This document shows, one piece after another, positions 36,301 to 47,550 of a stretch of 64,000 nt of DNA. The number at the start of each line of letters is the position of its first letter. Within the stretch, counting starts at the first letter, position 1. The stretch comes from Stenogyne calaminthoides (lineage: Eukaryota > Streptophyta > Magnoliopsida > Lamiales > Lamiaceae), in NCBI GenBank assembly GCA_037126765.1, contig JBBCBC010000026.1, positions 29,621,698 through 29,685,697 of the forward strand, written 5' to 3'. Position numbers and translations under genes: made by a program. The notes beneath the pieces are model-generated. The model made no database searches, was not told the DNA's origin, and saw only the letters and a list, made by a program, of their open reading frames with translations.

Positions 36301-37110
36301 AGTTGGTGGTGGATTATATCTGTTGTCGTAAATCATTACGTATATTATACATATACGTGTGTATTAACCGTTGTCATTGAAAAGGTCCTATGACAACGGA
36401 TAAAATCCAACACTAGTTTTGACAACGGTTTTTTTCCCTACATACAACAACGGTGACATTTAATCCGTTGTCTATCGGCAAAATTATCATAATAACATAC
36501 CTATTAATTGATTTTTGGTTAAATGAAGGCTCTGAAGGCGTGACAAGTTCCCAAATCCTACCGGAATATCTCCGGTAAGATTGTTGTAAGATAGATCAAG
36601 GATAACAAGTTGCACACATGTCGATAAATGTGTCGTGATATCTCCACTTAAGTAATTATCCGAAAGGTATAAACCTTCCAAATTCCTCAACATTCCCATG
36701 CTTTGTGGAATTCGACCACTCAACTGATTCGATGCCATTTTTAACACACGAAGGCGTCTCAACTTCCCAATTTCACTCGGGATGGGGCCGTTGATGATGT
36801 TGTTGCTCATGTCCAAAAATGTTAGGAATGAGAGGTTGCCGATTTGTGGGGCAATGCTTCCTCGTAAAAGCATGTTGGAAAGATTTAAGGCCGTTACTCT
36901 TGAACGTTTGGTGCTACAAGTGACGCCAATCCAAGTGCAAAACGACGTTTCTTCTGACCAATTCTTGGCTAAGAGGTCGGAATTAAACGTCGTTTTGAGA
37001 GCTAGAAGAGAGGAATGATCATTTGTGGTGGACATTTTGAGAGATGCAACAAAGCTCATTCTTAGACATAGTAGGGCTAGGAATGTCAAAATTGCAGCTT
37101 CTTTTTCCAT
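33263..37110 (-). CDS. LRR receptor-like kinase, subfamily XII (At3g47570/Xa21 type), non-RD
   Basis: Exons 37110-36501, 36118-33752 and 33669-33263 join in phase to 1127 codons. A signal peptide (about 1-23) is followed by an LRR N-cap (SLLALKTTF, NWSEETSFCTWIGVTC) and more than 20 plant-type LRRs of the LxGxIP pattern. One membrane span (FILPAIASLVVAAFILVLLL) precedes a cytosolic kinase with IGRGGFGSVYKG, VAAIKVFD, HCDLKPSN (Asp947), ADFG and GTIGYMAPE. Cys replaces Arg before the catalytic Asp, making it a non-RD kinase like Xa21, FLS2 and EFR, so a pattern-recognition role at the plasma membrane is likely; no ligand can be inferred. The 82-bp intron after GYMAPG is the position conserved in this subfamily. 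The extra 382-bp intron in the LRR region (AG|GTATGT to TTTCAG|GT) is packed with transposon sequence. The last residues and stop come from a MITE. Confidence 0.9.
36140..36480. mobile_element. CCGTTGT/ACAACGG-rich DNA transposon relic in an RLK intron
   Basis: About ten copies of CCGTTGT or its reverse ACAACGG occur in about 330 bp, with longer inverted blocks such as CTAGTGTTAGATTTTATC against GATAAAATCCAACACTAG. Such dense subterminal motifs are typical of CACTA-like MITEs. It fills most of the first intron of the LRR receptor kinase, leaving only about 20-30 bp beside each splice site. Confidence 0.6.
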
Positions 37111-37259
37111 CTTTAAAATATTATAGAGTGTCCCGTCAAAAAAATTTTTTTTATAGAGTGTGAGGGAAGTTTTGATTTTGAACTTTGAAGCACATGTTCA
37201 AGAGAAAGGATAATATTACTTTTCTATATGTACCACAAAACGTCCTTATATCATAGGAA

Positions 37260-37275
37260 AGTCAACTTTATATAG
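37260..37275 (-). promoter_or_regulatory. TATA box with adjacent W-box of the receptor kinase
   Basis: Reading the minus strand, CTATATAAAG is directly followed by TTGACT, a WRKY-binding W-box core. It lies 150-165 bp upstream of the start codon at 37110, a normal TATA distance for a short leader. A W-box fits defence-type regulation, but a single copy can arise by chance. Confidence 0.45.
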
Positions 37276-37340
37276 TGGTTAATTTGTTACAATTATTTGG
37301 CTTGACAAGTATTGAATGCCTTTGATTGCACGTTTCATAT

Positions 37341-37649
37341 TGTTGGGTTTTGGTGCCGCTGGCCGCCACAGGAGACTAAGGTTGTAAGTTGTAACACAGG
37401 CTTCGGCTCCTATTTCGATGACGGTATCAACAATGGATCAATTTTTCCTCTCTCTCAAGTCTCAACACAACGTCGCTCAAAAGGTACTCGAAGTTCAATT
37501 TGTTGGAAGTTGGGTAGAATTTTGACTTTTCTTAATTAGTGATTTATGGTCTCAATAATTGACCTCAGTAATTCAGTAATCTTCTCCCTGAGTGACGTCT
37601 GATACCACCGTTGGGTTCCTGTGGCGGCCGACGACACCTAAACCCAACA
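37341..37649. mobile_element. Miniature element with 32-bp inverted ends and a tRNA primer-like site
   Basis: The left end TGTTGGGTTTTGGTGCCGCT, GGCCGCCACAGG is repeated inverted at the right end (CCTGTGGCGGCCGACGACAC, CTAAACCCAACA). Just inside the right end, 37592-37607 on the minus strand reads TGGTATCAGACGTCAC, nearly the same primer-binding word as in the copia element at 53069. It may be a TRIM-like retro-element or two inverted LTR fragments; no clear target duplication is seen. Confidence 0.5.
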
Positions 37650-38410
37650 TTTATGCAAGGCCAATATAAATAAAAAATTAATGATATCTGGGAATATTGA
37701 TAAATAATTTTTTATCTATTTATACTTGCATCTTTATATGACATTATAGTAAGTATGAAGATTCGAATAAAATCCTCATGAACTCATCTTTTCCATTAAT
37801 AATGGTGTGGTTGAATGATTGAATCAATTTGTGGTCGCAAATCCTTTGAAAATATCTGCTGTCGTATTATGAGAAGACAAAACTTGTGATCATGTTACTA
37901 ATGCAGGTTGAAGTTGAAACTTGAAACCTGTATTAAAGTCCACCACTTTGAATGGAAAAAGTCAAACAAAGACTTTATTATGAGCCCATTAAATGCCATG
38001 ATCCATTTACCCTCAGTATTATGAGCACATTAAATAAAGGTTACTTTTAGGTAGGCCCAATTGTAGGTTCTTTTTATTTGGGCTGAAATTTTATTTGAGA
38101 TTGTTAGATAAAGCCCGGTTTGCAAAAAAAAATAAAAAAAATTATATAAAGTTAGTGATTATGAGAAAATTGATTAATAGTAGAATTAAGTTGATGATGT
38201 TTGTAAAAATTTTTTAATAATACTTAAAAATATTTCTAAACTACCAAAAGCAGCTAAAGTAACTTTTAACTTATAAATTTTGAGAACTTATTTAATCTAA
38301 TAAAAAAAAAAAATACTCCAAATTGCATCACTTATAATTTCTTGCAAACATCAACTAATTAAAATGACTGGCAAACTCTTTTAGTGAGTAATATTATTTA
38401 AAAATAGAAA

Positions 38411-38547
38411 CACTCTCGTGTTAGACCGTCTCACGGTGAGCCGGAGTATAATTTAGGCATTGACGCTTTAACACTTTGAGAGGGGTGGATGTTAATTGTG
38501 TTAAGTTGTACTCCGTCTCATGTATAAGACTGTCTCATACGATTTTT
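38411..38547. mobile_element. GAGACGGTCTC-family MITE, reversed copy
   Basis: CACTCTCGTGTTAGACCGTC, TCACGGTGAGCCGGAGTATA, TTGACGCTTTAACACTTTGA and CTCCGTCTCATGTATAAGAC appear in the reverse of the order at 24575. Confidence 0.6.
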
Positions 38548-38812
38548 TATCTTAAAAATAAACTTGAGTTAAAATATTTGTCGTAAATGTTTGAAATTGA
38601 TCATTAAAAGACGTTAATATTTGGCCTCGTGTATATATCTTGTTTAAAATTTTCAATTTATATAAAGGGCTAACAAAAAAATAAAATAAAAAAGGCCCAT
38701 GGAACTTTTAGAGTTTTTATCACATTATACATCGCCTTCCAGTTAAAAAAAAAAAAAAAGAGTAAGGATTTAAATTAATTAATTTATATGTTTTTTTAGC
38801 GCAATTTATTTA

Positions 38813-39132
38813 TTCCCTCCGTCCCATTCTTGTTTTCCTGTTTACTGTGTGCTCGGATTTTAAAAAAAAGTGATAAAGTGTTGGGGTAGAAAGAGTTGTT
38901 TATTTGTATTTTATATGATAAAGTGATAAAGTAATGGGTAGTTGGAGTTAAAAAAAGTTATTTATTAGTATTTTATGTGATAAAGTGATAAAGTGATGGG
39001 TAGTTGGAGTTAAAAAGAATTATTTATTAGTATTTTATGTGATAAAGTAAAAATTTCCATTTAAGGAAATAAAAAAATAAGAATGAGACGTCCAAAACAG
39101 AATATAGGAAAATAAGTTTGGGACGGATGGAG
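38813..39132. mobile_element. Stowaway-like MITE with internal tandem repeats
   Basis: The ends TTCCCTCCGTCCCATTCTTG and GGGACGGATGGAG, inside TA dinucleotides, are inverted; ATTCTTGTTTTCC pairs loosely with GGAAAATAAG inward. The middle holds about three copies of a unit of about 70 bp containing TATTTTATGTGATAAAGTGA and ATGGGTAGTTGGAGTTAAAA. Confidence 0.65.
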
Positions 39133-40016
39133 TATATATTAAGTAAACTAGAAAGGGAATACCACCAAAAACACACACATTATAATTAATCATTATTCTT
39201 ATTATATTTAACGTCACGTCAAAATGATTTTTCTTCCAAGGTAAAAGATTTCAGATTGAATCCACATAGCAACGTTTGTCCCTTAGATAGCACCTAATTC
39301 TTTGATAAATTAATTCTTCCAACATAATTAACTATTTATTTATCTAAAATGTGAATAAACGATGTTACAATTTAACCCACAGTGAAAGGTACAAATCTGC
39401 AAGCATGTTATAGTGTAAGATTCTAGCATAGTTATACGTTGTAATTTATACGGTACAAAATAAAACAATCTATCTACTAAAACCATAAAAGCAAGTATTA
39501 AAATGAGACTGAATAAAATTCCATGAACCTCATACTTACATAATCATGTTTCTATACACGAATGTCCAAAAATAAAAAAGAATTGAGGGGGAAAATTGCA
39601 AGAAGATAACAAGCATTAAACTTACATGAATAGATTAACTCGAGTAAAAACCAAAGTTTACGATCTTATACAAGGAATCAATAAATTTGCAAACGCTGCA
39701 AAACATGAAAAATAGGAGCTACAATCATGACGAATTTGAGCATATAATAATGCATTATGTAACTTTTTTTAGGTAGAACACAACTTCATTTGGGACTTAA
39801 TTACCTGCTTCATATAGATTTTCTTCCTCTAGTCACGCAATCCTGTTACAAAACCAACATTAATGATATATTAAACTTAATTTCTGTGTGTGTAAATATA
39901 ATTCCCAATATAATATGAATTAAACCTTGATTATTTTGAAAAGGAATAACCCTTATATAAATATTTTATATTTTCTTAAAATATTTAAACACAACTAGAC
40001 ATAAAAAATGGGGAGC

Positions 40017-40375
40017 GGGTCTTATGTGCATCCAGATGCAACATGTACTCATAGTGCATTTTAATTAAAATCATACAATTTGTTTACACTGAAACGTTTA
40101 ACTATTTTTTATATTAATAATTGCACTGTTTAGTATAAACAAGTTGCATCTTTCAATATAACAAATGGGGAGCGGGTCTCATGTGCATCCAGATGCAACA
40201 TGTACTCATAATGCATTTTAATTAAAATCGTACAACTTGTTTACACTGAATCGTTTAACTATTTTTTATATTAATAATTGCACTGTTTAGTATAAACAAG
40301 TTGCATTTTTCAATATAACAAATTGCATGGTTCTAAAATGCACTATAAGTGCACGGTGCGAGTGAGCAAAAAATG
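40017..40375. mobile_element. Two tandem GGTGCACC-family MITE copies
   Basis: The block GGGGAGCGGGTCTTATGTGC, ATCCAGATGCAACATGTACT is repeated about 150 bp later (from 40166) with few differences. The first copy breaks off after AATATAACAA where the second begins; only the second continues to the GTGCACGGTGCGAG end. Confidence 0.55.
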
Positions 40376-42173
40376 AGAGGTTTTACATGCATGAGATTTA
40401 TAGGGTTTTTTTAATAATATTTTTACTTTTTTAGTAAATAAAACTTAAATAATGGATCACAAAACTACAAAATTGCCAACTATTCCTTTACCATAATTTA
40501 CTGTCATGAAAAAAAAGAGGAAAAAGAACCCTCATTCAATGATGCTACGAGCTGCAGTCAAACATGCCGTACAACATAAAGGACATATTCACACATGCAT
40601 GAACACAGTCAATTTATGTTGGAAAAAATTGATATAAATCAGTAAATATTTGCAGTTGAAACTTGAAAGACAGGGTACGGAATGATTCATATCTTAATAT
40701 AGATGCCACATAATTCTAAAACCATTTCCAGAAATAACAATACGAGATTAAAAAGTACGACATTTGTGCCTTAATATTATTGGTGGATTCAAAATTTACA
40801 CATAATTAGAGTAATATTGACAGAGGTCCATTTTGATATTGCGCGATTTTCCTGTTTCACAAGATGTTTTATCTGGTGTTTCATGTCTTGAGTTTGCGCC
40901 ATATATCTATGGGCCGGGTAAACCATCTACACTCTAAACACTAAATAATAAACCCTAAATCATGGCCTATTCGGGCAGGGTGAACAATGAACCACTCGGG
41001 CCGAGTGACGGAACGGAGTGGGCCAAAATGAACACGTGGCGCAAATTTGAGGCATAAAACATCAGATGAACACACATGTGAAATAGGGAATCCGAGCCGC
41101 ATTTTGATTTGTATTTTTTTTTCCACTTTCATATTTCTTTTGGAATATTAGGCAAACTATCCCTGAAGTTCAACTTAACTACTTAATTACACGCTGTAAA
41201 AAATAATTAGGCTGTAAAAAGAACTAATAGAAATATAGAATCTAGTACATTTTCAATTTTGGCCTTCATAATTTAGTAAAATAATTATAAATATTTCAGA
41301 TTATGAATAGACTGATTTAATCTTCCCACTTTTTTTTTGAAAGAAAAATAAAAATTCATTAATAGCTGGTAATCTACCTGGGCACTAATTGACAAGATGA
41401 GTTCAAGGTAGACTAAATCCATTAACCCTTGATCTTATAATTTTCATGATATATCCCAATTTTTTTTATTACTTAAATCTGCAAGTCAATTAAGGGCATG
41501 GGATGTTTTGAAAATCAACTTTCTTTAAATAAAAAAGGGGTGCTTCTTGTGCTCAAGTTGTTTTTCAAAACATGCACTAAATGAATAAAATTTAAGATGG
41601 AAATAAGTTAGAGTGGTATTAATAAACTATCAATTTATGCCAAATATTAAGGGTAGTTTTAAAATAATCCCTATTACTTAATATCTCTAACTCTTTCATG
41701 ATCAATCTTATCCTGATCAATCTCACTATTTTATTTAAGTAGCCACATGATGTTTAATTATCTTTTACAAAGATGAATTTTATTTTTTTGTACAGTTACT
41801 ATAACCATTAATTGTGAAATACAATCGTCATATCTAAAAGCTTATAATTTCAGAGATGATCTAGCTAGCTAGTATGTATCATAACAATTAATATTCAACC
41901 AACAATTAATTAATTTAACCATCACTATATAGTTAAGATTAGTTGATCTCATCATAGGGAAACAATATACTATAGCAATTCTGTTAAATAACTCAACATA
42001 AAAGTGTAGGGCTAGGTACTCAGAAGTCATACAACTACTACATTATAATTAAGTTCTAGTTCTTACTAATTTTTGACTTGTGTCTGATCATTGATGCTGC
42101 AAATAAAAAAAAAACACCTATCATCCGTTTTCTTTAATTTAAAATTCCAAAAACACCTATTTCTTAAAACGTA

Positions 42174-42456
42174 CTCCCTCCATTTTTAATTAGATGTCAT
42201 TTTAGACTTTTAAAATATTTTTTAAATAGATGTCGTTCTGGAATTTTCCCCCCCTTTATCTCATATTTACCCTTAATATGTTAATTTCAAATTTTAAATT
42301 TCTTATAAAAATATTGTGTGTATATTTTTTCAGTCAATAATAATTATTGTTAAAAATATTTAAATAATATTAATTAAGGTTAATTTTGAAAAAAAAATAT
42401 GTCCTTAATTTGTTTTAAAAATTTCTATAATGATATCTATTAAAAAATGGAGGGAG
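42174..42456. mobile_element. Stowaway-like MITE with TA target
   Basis: CTCCCTCCATTTTTAATTAG, ATGTCATTTTAGAC on the left pairs with ATGATATCTATTAAAAAATG, GAGGGAG on the right. TA flanks both sides. Confidence 0.65.
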
Positions 42457-42873
42457 TAATATTTTTGGACATATTGAATATTACAAACATGATTTATCCA
42501 ACATTATTTTAATAGACGGTGGGAATTAAAGTATCAGACAAAAAGATATAAAATTAATAAAAATAGTAATCCCACAGTATGGAGAATGAATCAGGTGCAT
42601 GCAACTACCAATCTAGTTATGTGGAACGCCTTTCAGATTTGTCACTTTTATTAGATAGGAGATTCATATATGATCAAATGTCTGATTAAAGTACTAACTA
42701 CAGCAACTATATGTTTTGGACATGGAAAACTTTGATTTGGGTTGTAGTAACTTTGATTTTAATTCCCATGCACCTTAAATGTAGGTTGGATCATATCAAA
42801 CTGAATTATGTGATATATTCAATTTGAGATTTTTCGTTATTTAATATTTATGTATGTTAGACATAAATTAATA

Positions 42874-43260
42874 ATCCCTCCAATTCTTAATGAGTATTGT
42901 TTTAGGTTTTTAGGTTGAAATTAAGAAGAGCAATGAAATGACACATATAATTTTATTGGTGTAATATTTTCTCAAACTCAACTCTCTTAATTTCAGTCAT
43001 ATCTTCTTTCTCCATATCCCACTAATAATAAATTGACTCGTTATGGAGATAATTTAGTCTCTACTCTATTAAAAACATTAAAAAAAGGAAAGATTAGATA
43101 ATTGAGTAATCCATTAATTAAGGTAGTGTTAAAATTGTGTATGATTGGTCGGATAGTTGGAATAACGGTAGAAGAGGAGAAAAAAAGGGGAAAAAATGTA
43201 AAACAACAATTAATTAAAAACAAACACCCCTAAAACAACACTCATTAAAAATCGGGGGGA
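42874..43260. mobile_element. Stowaway-like MITE (diverged ends)
   Basis: ATCCCTCCAATTCTTAATGA, GTATTGTTTTAGG on the left pairs with CCTAAAACAACACTCATTAA, AAATCGGGGGGA on the right. Confidence 0.55.
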
Positions 43261-44164
43261 ATATCAAATTACTCAAACAACCTATTATATTTGATAAATT
43301 CTAAAATCAGGTTCAAACTAAATAGCACATATATGTAAAATATATCATCATTAATTGAAGATTGAAATTGTGTTCTACTCCATAAAAACTCATCAAACTC
43401 AAGTTAATTAATTACCAAATAAGTTCAAACATGAGGCCTCAAAGTGCAAACCAAATGACATTTCAAACAAATTAATCATCAACATTCAGGTCGACTCGTA
43501 CATAATAATTGTTATTAATTAATCTGAAAATTCTGTAACCAATAAAAGAACAAAGGTGTTCATCCAATAGTTGCATCATAAGGAATTATCAAACTGGCAA
43601 TTATTTAAATTGAAGAAAAATATCAATTAATAATAACATTAGGACAAAATTGCATCATTGTGTTGTCCCACAAAAAAATCCAGGCAGACAGAAGGCGATC
43701 TAGAAAAGCTATATTCAAAGGACGAATTAGTAGTATTGAAATCTGAAATTTTCTAGAATGCCCTCACAAGTCACAATTCACAAAGATCTTTTTGTGCACT
43801 AAAGATTTAAAATAATGCAATTAGTGGGAAACTAATTAATGATAATGGGGCTTTCACATTAGCAAAACGCAAGAGTAATTTAATTAATTATAATATTAAC
43901 CATTTCCGATTTCTCGTACGTCAAAGAGGATATAATTACAATGATTAACTAGATATATAATATAATAATAAACATTAAATATTATTTTTCCTACGTGGGA
44001 TTTCATTTGAAATGCCAAAATGAGAAAAAGATTTAATAATAATTTTGAGACGTCAGGATATTTGAATATATATCAAGCAAGCTATTTATTTTTTTAAACA
44101 AAGAGCAGTAATATTAATAACTCAATAGCTGATATCATCGTTCACAAAATGTTAAAGCGGTACA

Positions 44165-44253
44165 GGCAAACGTCATTGAAAAACGAAAATCAGAAAAATT
44201 GATGGCAAACGTCATTGAAAAACGAAAATCAGAAAAATTGATGGCAAACTTCA
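44165..44253. repeat. 39-bp tandem repeat, 2.3 copies
   Basis: Units starting at 44165 and 44204 are identical over 39 bp (starting GGCAAACGTCATTGAAAAAC), and a third begins at 44243 but diverges after about 10 bp. The exact identity suggests a recent slippage event. Confidence 0.7.
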
Positions 44254-45595
44254 TATTTTTATATCCGATTAGATAGACCTAAAACTTGAAATTTGATATA
44301 TAAAAAATAAATATAAGAATATCAAATTAGTTACATTGAACAATATATCATTTAATATAACACCCCTCCCTATCTTCTATCAAGAAAAGAAGAAAACAAA
44401 TTAAAAATAAAAAAAGCACACATATCCTCTAAATATGATCATGAGAGGCGAAAAAAATAGACAATATATACTCATAATTTTCCCAGTCAAAGTTATATAT
44501 GCACGGTAAAACTGAAGTGTATTTTTAAAAATATATAACTTGTTATATCAATTAAAATCATAAAACTCAATCGGTTACACAGAAGACCTAATCAATCTTT
44601 TTTAATTAATACAATAATATCCCTACATATTGGAGTTCTTGTGCTTTTATTCGAATTTAGAACCCGTTTTCAAATTCAAATGAAATGCACAGTGAAAAAT
44701 CTTAAAATTTAAAAAAGTTGAGTCTTAGAGCTTTGAAAAAAAACACTTCTCACCCAAAAAATAGAGATTGCAAACATGTATGACTCACATTAACCCACAA
44801 TTTTAATCCACATAAAAGTACGATACTTATTTCTTTTCAAACCAAAGTAATTAGTTAAAGTAGCCAATTTAAAAAGATTGAGATCAAATATTAAAAAATA
44901 ATTTAAACACAAAAAACAGTACTAGCCACAAATGTATATATATATATATATATATATATTTTATTCTTGTTGAAGCAAAATAATTGAAGGTTTTGTCGAG
45001 TGTAGAGACATAAACAAGCAAAAGCACCCCCCACATTCTAAAAACACAAATGAGATCACAATGTGTGGGGTGCAAAAATCCATCTGCAGCCCATAATCCC
45101 AAAAGATGCCCAACAAAATGGAAGGCTGACAAGCAATGTTGAGGTACTAAATTGTGCACTTCTTACAAGTAACTACACATTTGCTGTGTTTTTTGTGATG
45201 AAAACAATTCCAAATAAAACATCATCATTCCAACTAAAGTCACTCATTGAGGGTCCATTTTTGTAGGGTAAAACATGCCAAGAATCTTATAAAGTTGCTA
45301 TCTTCACTACTCATGCTGTCCAGAAATAATATTTAATTTCAAATGTTTGGATCAGATATTTGATCCTAATGTTTTTTTTTTAAAAACCATATATAGTGGC
45401 AAATTGATCATGATCTAGCTAGGGGAGTTAATTATATTGACATGAATTTGAAATTTATTAATTAGATCAATTTGGGAATTTGAAACCAGAAGGATATTAA
45501 ATTCTTTAATTCAAAAAATGAAACAAAAGTAATGTTTTGAAATTAAAGAAAGGAATTATGATAGTGCAAAATCATACATTAAGGGCTCGTTTGTT

Positions 45596-46036
45596 TCTAG
45601 TTTTGAGGGGATTTAAATTTGTGTAACAAGAATTTGAAAAATAAAATAAAAAATGTATTTGAATTTTTATATGTTTGAGAGTATAAATTTTGTATAACTT
45701 AATAAGGTAGGATTTTAAAAAGTATATATGGGATAAATGATTGCTAGTGTATTATAAATTATGTGTAAAGAATGAGAGATATTAATATGTAAAATAGAAA
45801 AGTAAGAGAGAGAGGAGGTTGAGTTGGCTAGATAATACTAATTAAAAAGTGTGTGATAGATAATTGATAGTGTATTAAAAAATGCGTTTGTAAAAATAAA
45901 ATAAGTGTATTATAGATATTATAGAGTAGAATTTTAGAGAATTTAAAATCATATACCAAAATCGATATAAACAAACAAGGATTATAATTTAAAATTCTAT
46001 AATTGGTTTCCCACGTCATAAACAAACACACCCTAA
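45596..46036. mobile_element. GTTTGTTTTGAGA-like MITE
   Basis: GGGCTCGTTTGTTTCTAGTT on the left and CATAAACAAACACACCCTAA on the right are inverted terminal words of the type seen in the cluster at 55848-56911. The interior is AT-rich with repeated GTGTATTA words. Confidence 0.45.
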
Positions 46037-46725
46037 CTATATATGTTTTAATACGGATTTAGATTCTCAATGAGATCGAGGAAATTCTTGGATCAAAATA
46101 AGAGGTAATATGTACATTTGCTCATATAGCTAGGGTTTATGAAGGAAACTAATATCACTTGCTTGTTTCAGAAGAATAAGGCACATATGGTCTTTAATTC
46201 TGTACATAGTGAGTATATATACAGAACAACATATATATCGTTGTCTTTATTCTCATTTTTATAAAAGTATAATTAGGAGGTTAAAAATATATCTGAATTA
46301 ATTGTGTATTAGTGTAGATCTTGACACTTTACTATTCTCTTATCTATTCAGCTTCAAGATCTCCCAAAAATCAGAAATGAATATTGTATTTGACATGAAA
46401 TCATCCAAATAAAAGAAAGAAGAAATGGGTATTAATTTCCAGCCCACATTTCAAATTTTCATATCCTATATTTTCAAAATTTAATCCCCTAATTAAATGC
46501 ACGCGTTATCTATTATATAATAGAGAAATCAGGCAGTATATATTATCGAAACAATTAGATACACTATACAATCAAGACAAAGTAATATGTGCATTTTGTA
46601 CACCGTACACTAATACCATTGCTCGTAAGAACTAACACTTTACAGCAGTAGTGTTCTTAAGATGCACAAAGTGTCCATAATACCTTCTCTAGCTACAATC
46701 AAACATTGAAACACAAACTCTTTTA

Positions 46726-46900
46726 TAAAACTTGTTCATACTATGAAATTGATACCATTAAACTTATAAACCGATACCACTTCTCTTATAAACTAATACC
46801 TACAACATTTAATACCATAATTTCAATTTACAAGTATAATGATATCATTTAATAAGTGTTATGGTATTAGTTTATACCGTGAACAAGTTTCACCAGAGAC
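46726..46900. mobile_element. CTTGTTCATA-family MITE, 3' of the ALOG gene
   Basis: AAACTTGTTCATACTATGAA on the left pairs with GTGAACAAGTTTCACC on the right, with CTTATAAACTAATACC-type words inside. It lies 130 bp beyond the stop codon of the minus-strand ALOG gene, possibly just past its 3' UTR. Confidence 0.6.
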
Positions 46901-47031
46901 AACCTACCCAACATGAAATCTTGAAATTTTCTAGTTGGGGAAGAGACAAAATTGAGGCAATAACTTCAAGAAATAGGGCAGATAATAAAAATTAAAATTG
47001 GATAGAGAGTTTACCCATGATCAAATTGGAA

Positions 47032-47550
47032 TCAAGAAAATGGCATGGAAGAAGAATTGGATTCATCATCCCCACCCTTTCCACCCCCACTTTTCTTCTT
47101 CTTCTTGTACGGAATCCCCCTCGCTTTAGCTTGACACTCCTTCACTTCCCTCAAATAAACCCTTATCGAACCCGTCGCAAACGGGTTCGTCTCGGGGGAC
47201 CCCCCGTTCTCCTCATAGGCAGCCCTAAGCCGCCCGATCAGCGCATCCAAACTGCCCCACGCCTGCCTCAACGGGCACGTGCACGGAGCGGGCGGCTCGG
47301 GCTGCCCGTAAAAGATGCACCCTTGCAGGTGCACCTTAGTCTTCCCGAACTGGTCCAAGTACCTCATGAATTCCAGCACGTGGCTGCTGTTGCACTCGGG
47401 CAGCCCCACGGGCGGCCGCTGGTTCCGAAGGAACTGCCCGAACGTGTTCCAGTCGCGCCGCTTCTGGGACTCGTAGCGGCTCGGCGTCGCCGCGGCGTCG
47501 CCGCCGCCGGCGTAGGATGAGCCTTCTACTAGATCTTTGCCTCTGTCCAT
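47032..47550 (-). CDS. ALOG-domain (LIGHT SENSITIVE HYPOCOTYLS) protein, LSH9/LSH10-like
   Basis: A single-exon gene of 172 residues. Residues about 23-146 form the ALOG domain: RYESQKRRDWNTFGQFLRNQ, then HVLEFMRYLDQFGKTKVH, a zinc-ribbon insert with Cys and His (CIFYGQPEPPAPCTCPLRQ), GSLDALIGRLRAAYEENGG and YLREVKECQAKARGIPY. A KKKKK nuclear localisation signal and a Gly/Ser tail follow. ALOG proteins are nuclear, plant-specific DNA-binding factors derived from a transposon integrase-like fold. They control organ boundaries and light-dependent growth. The MDRGKDLVEGSS start and Ser-rich FS-ending tail match the LSH9/LSH10 branch rather than LSH3/LSH4. The ATG is the first in frame and opens the family N-terminus. 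The coding region is strikingly GC-rich against its AT-rich surroundings, as is usual for this family. Some family members have a 3' UTR intron; none can be shown here. Confidence 0.93.
   Translation of the reverse strand: MDRGKDLVEGSSYAGGGDAAATPSRYESQKRRDWNTFGQFLRNQRPPVGLPECNSSHVLEFMRYLDQFGKTKVHLQGCIFYGQPEPPAPCTCPLRQAWGSLDALIGRLRAAYEENGGSPETNPFATGSIRVYLREVKECQAKARGIPYKKKKKSGGGKGGDDESNSSSMPFS

Larger units (their letters stand above)
37700..46980. other. Gene-free spacer with nested MITEs
   Basis: No exon of any known family is apparent between the receptor kinase and the ALOG gene. Recognisable items are listed separately. The rest is AT-rich, with a dinucleotide TA repeat at about 44934-44959. 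The open frames here are short and compositionally random. Confidence 0.6.

Noticed and set aside
44930..44960. Regulatory TATA box array
   Set aside because: It is a plain TA microsatellite with no adjacent gene start.
47017..47520. Plus-strand open frame of 167 residues over the ALOG gene
   Set aside because: It is the antisense shadow of the GC-rich ALOG coding sequence; the minus-strand frame has the full conserved domain.
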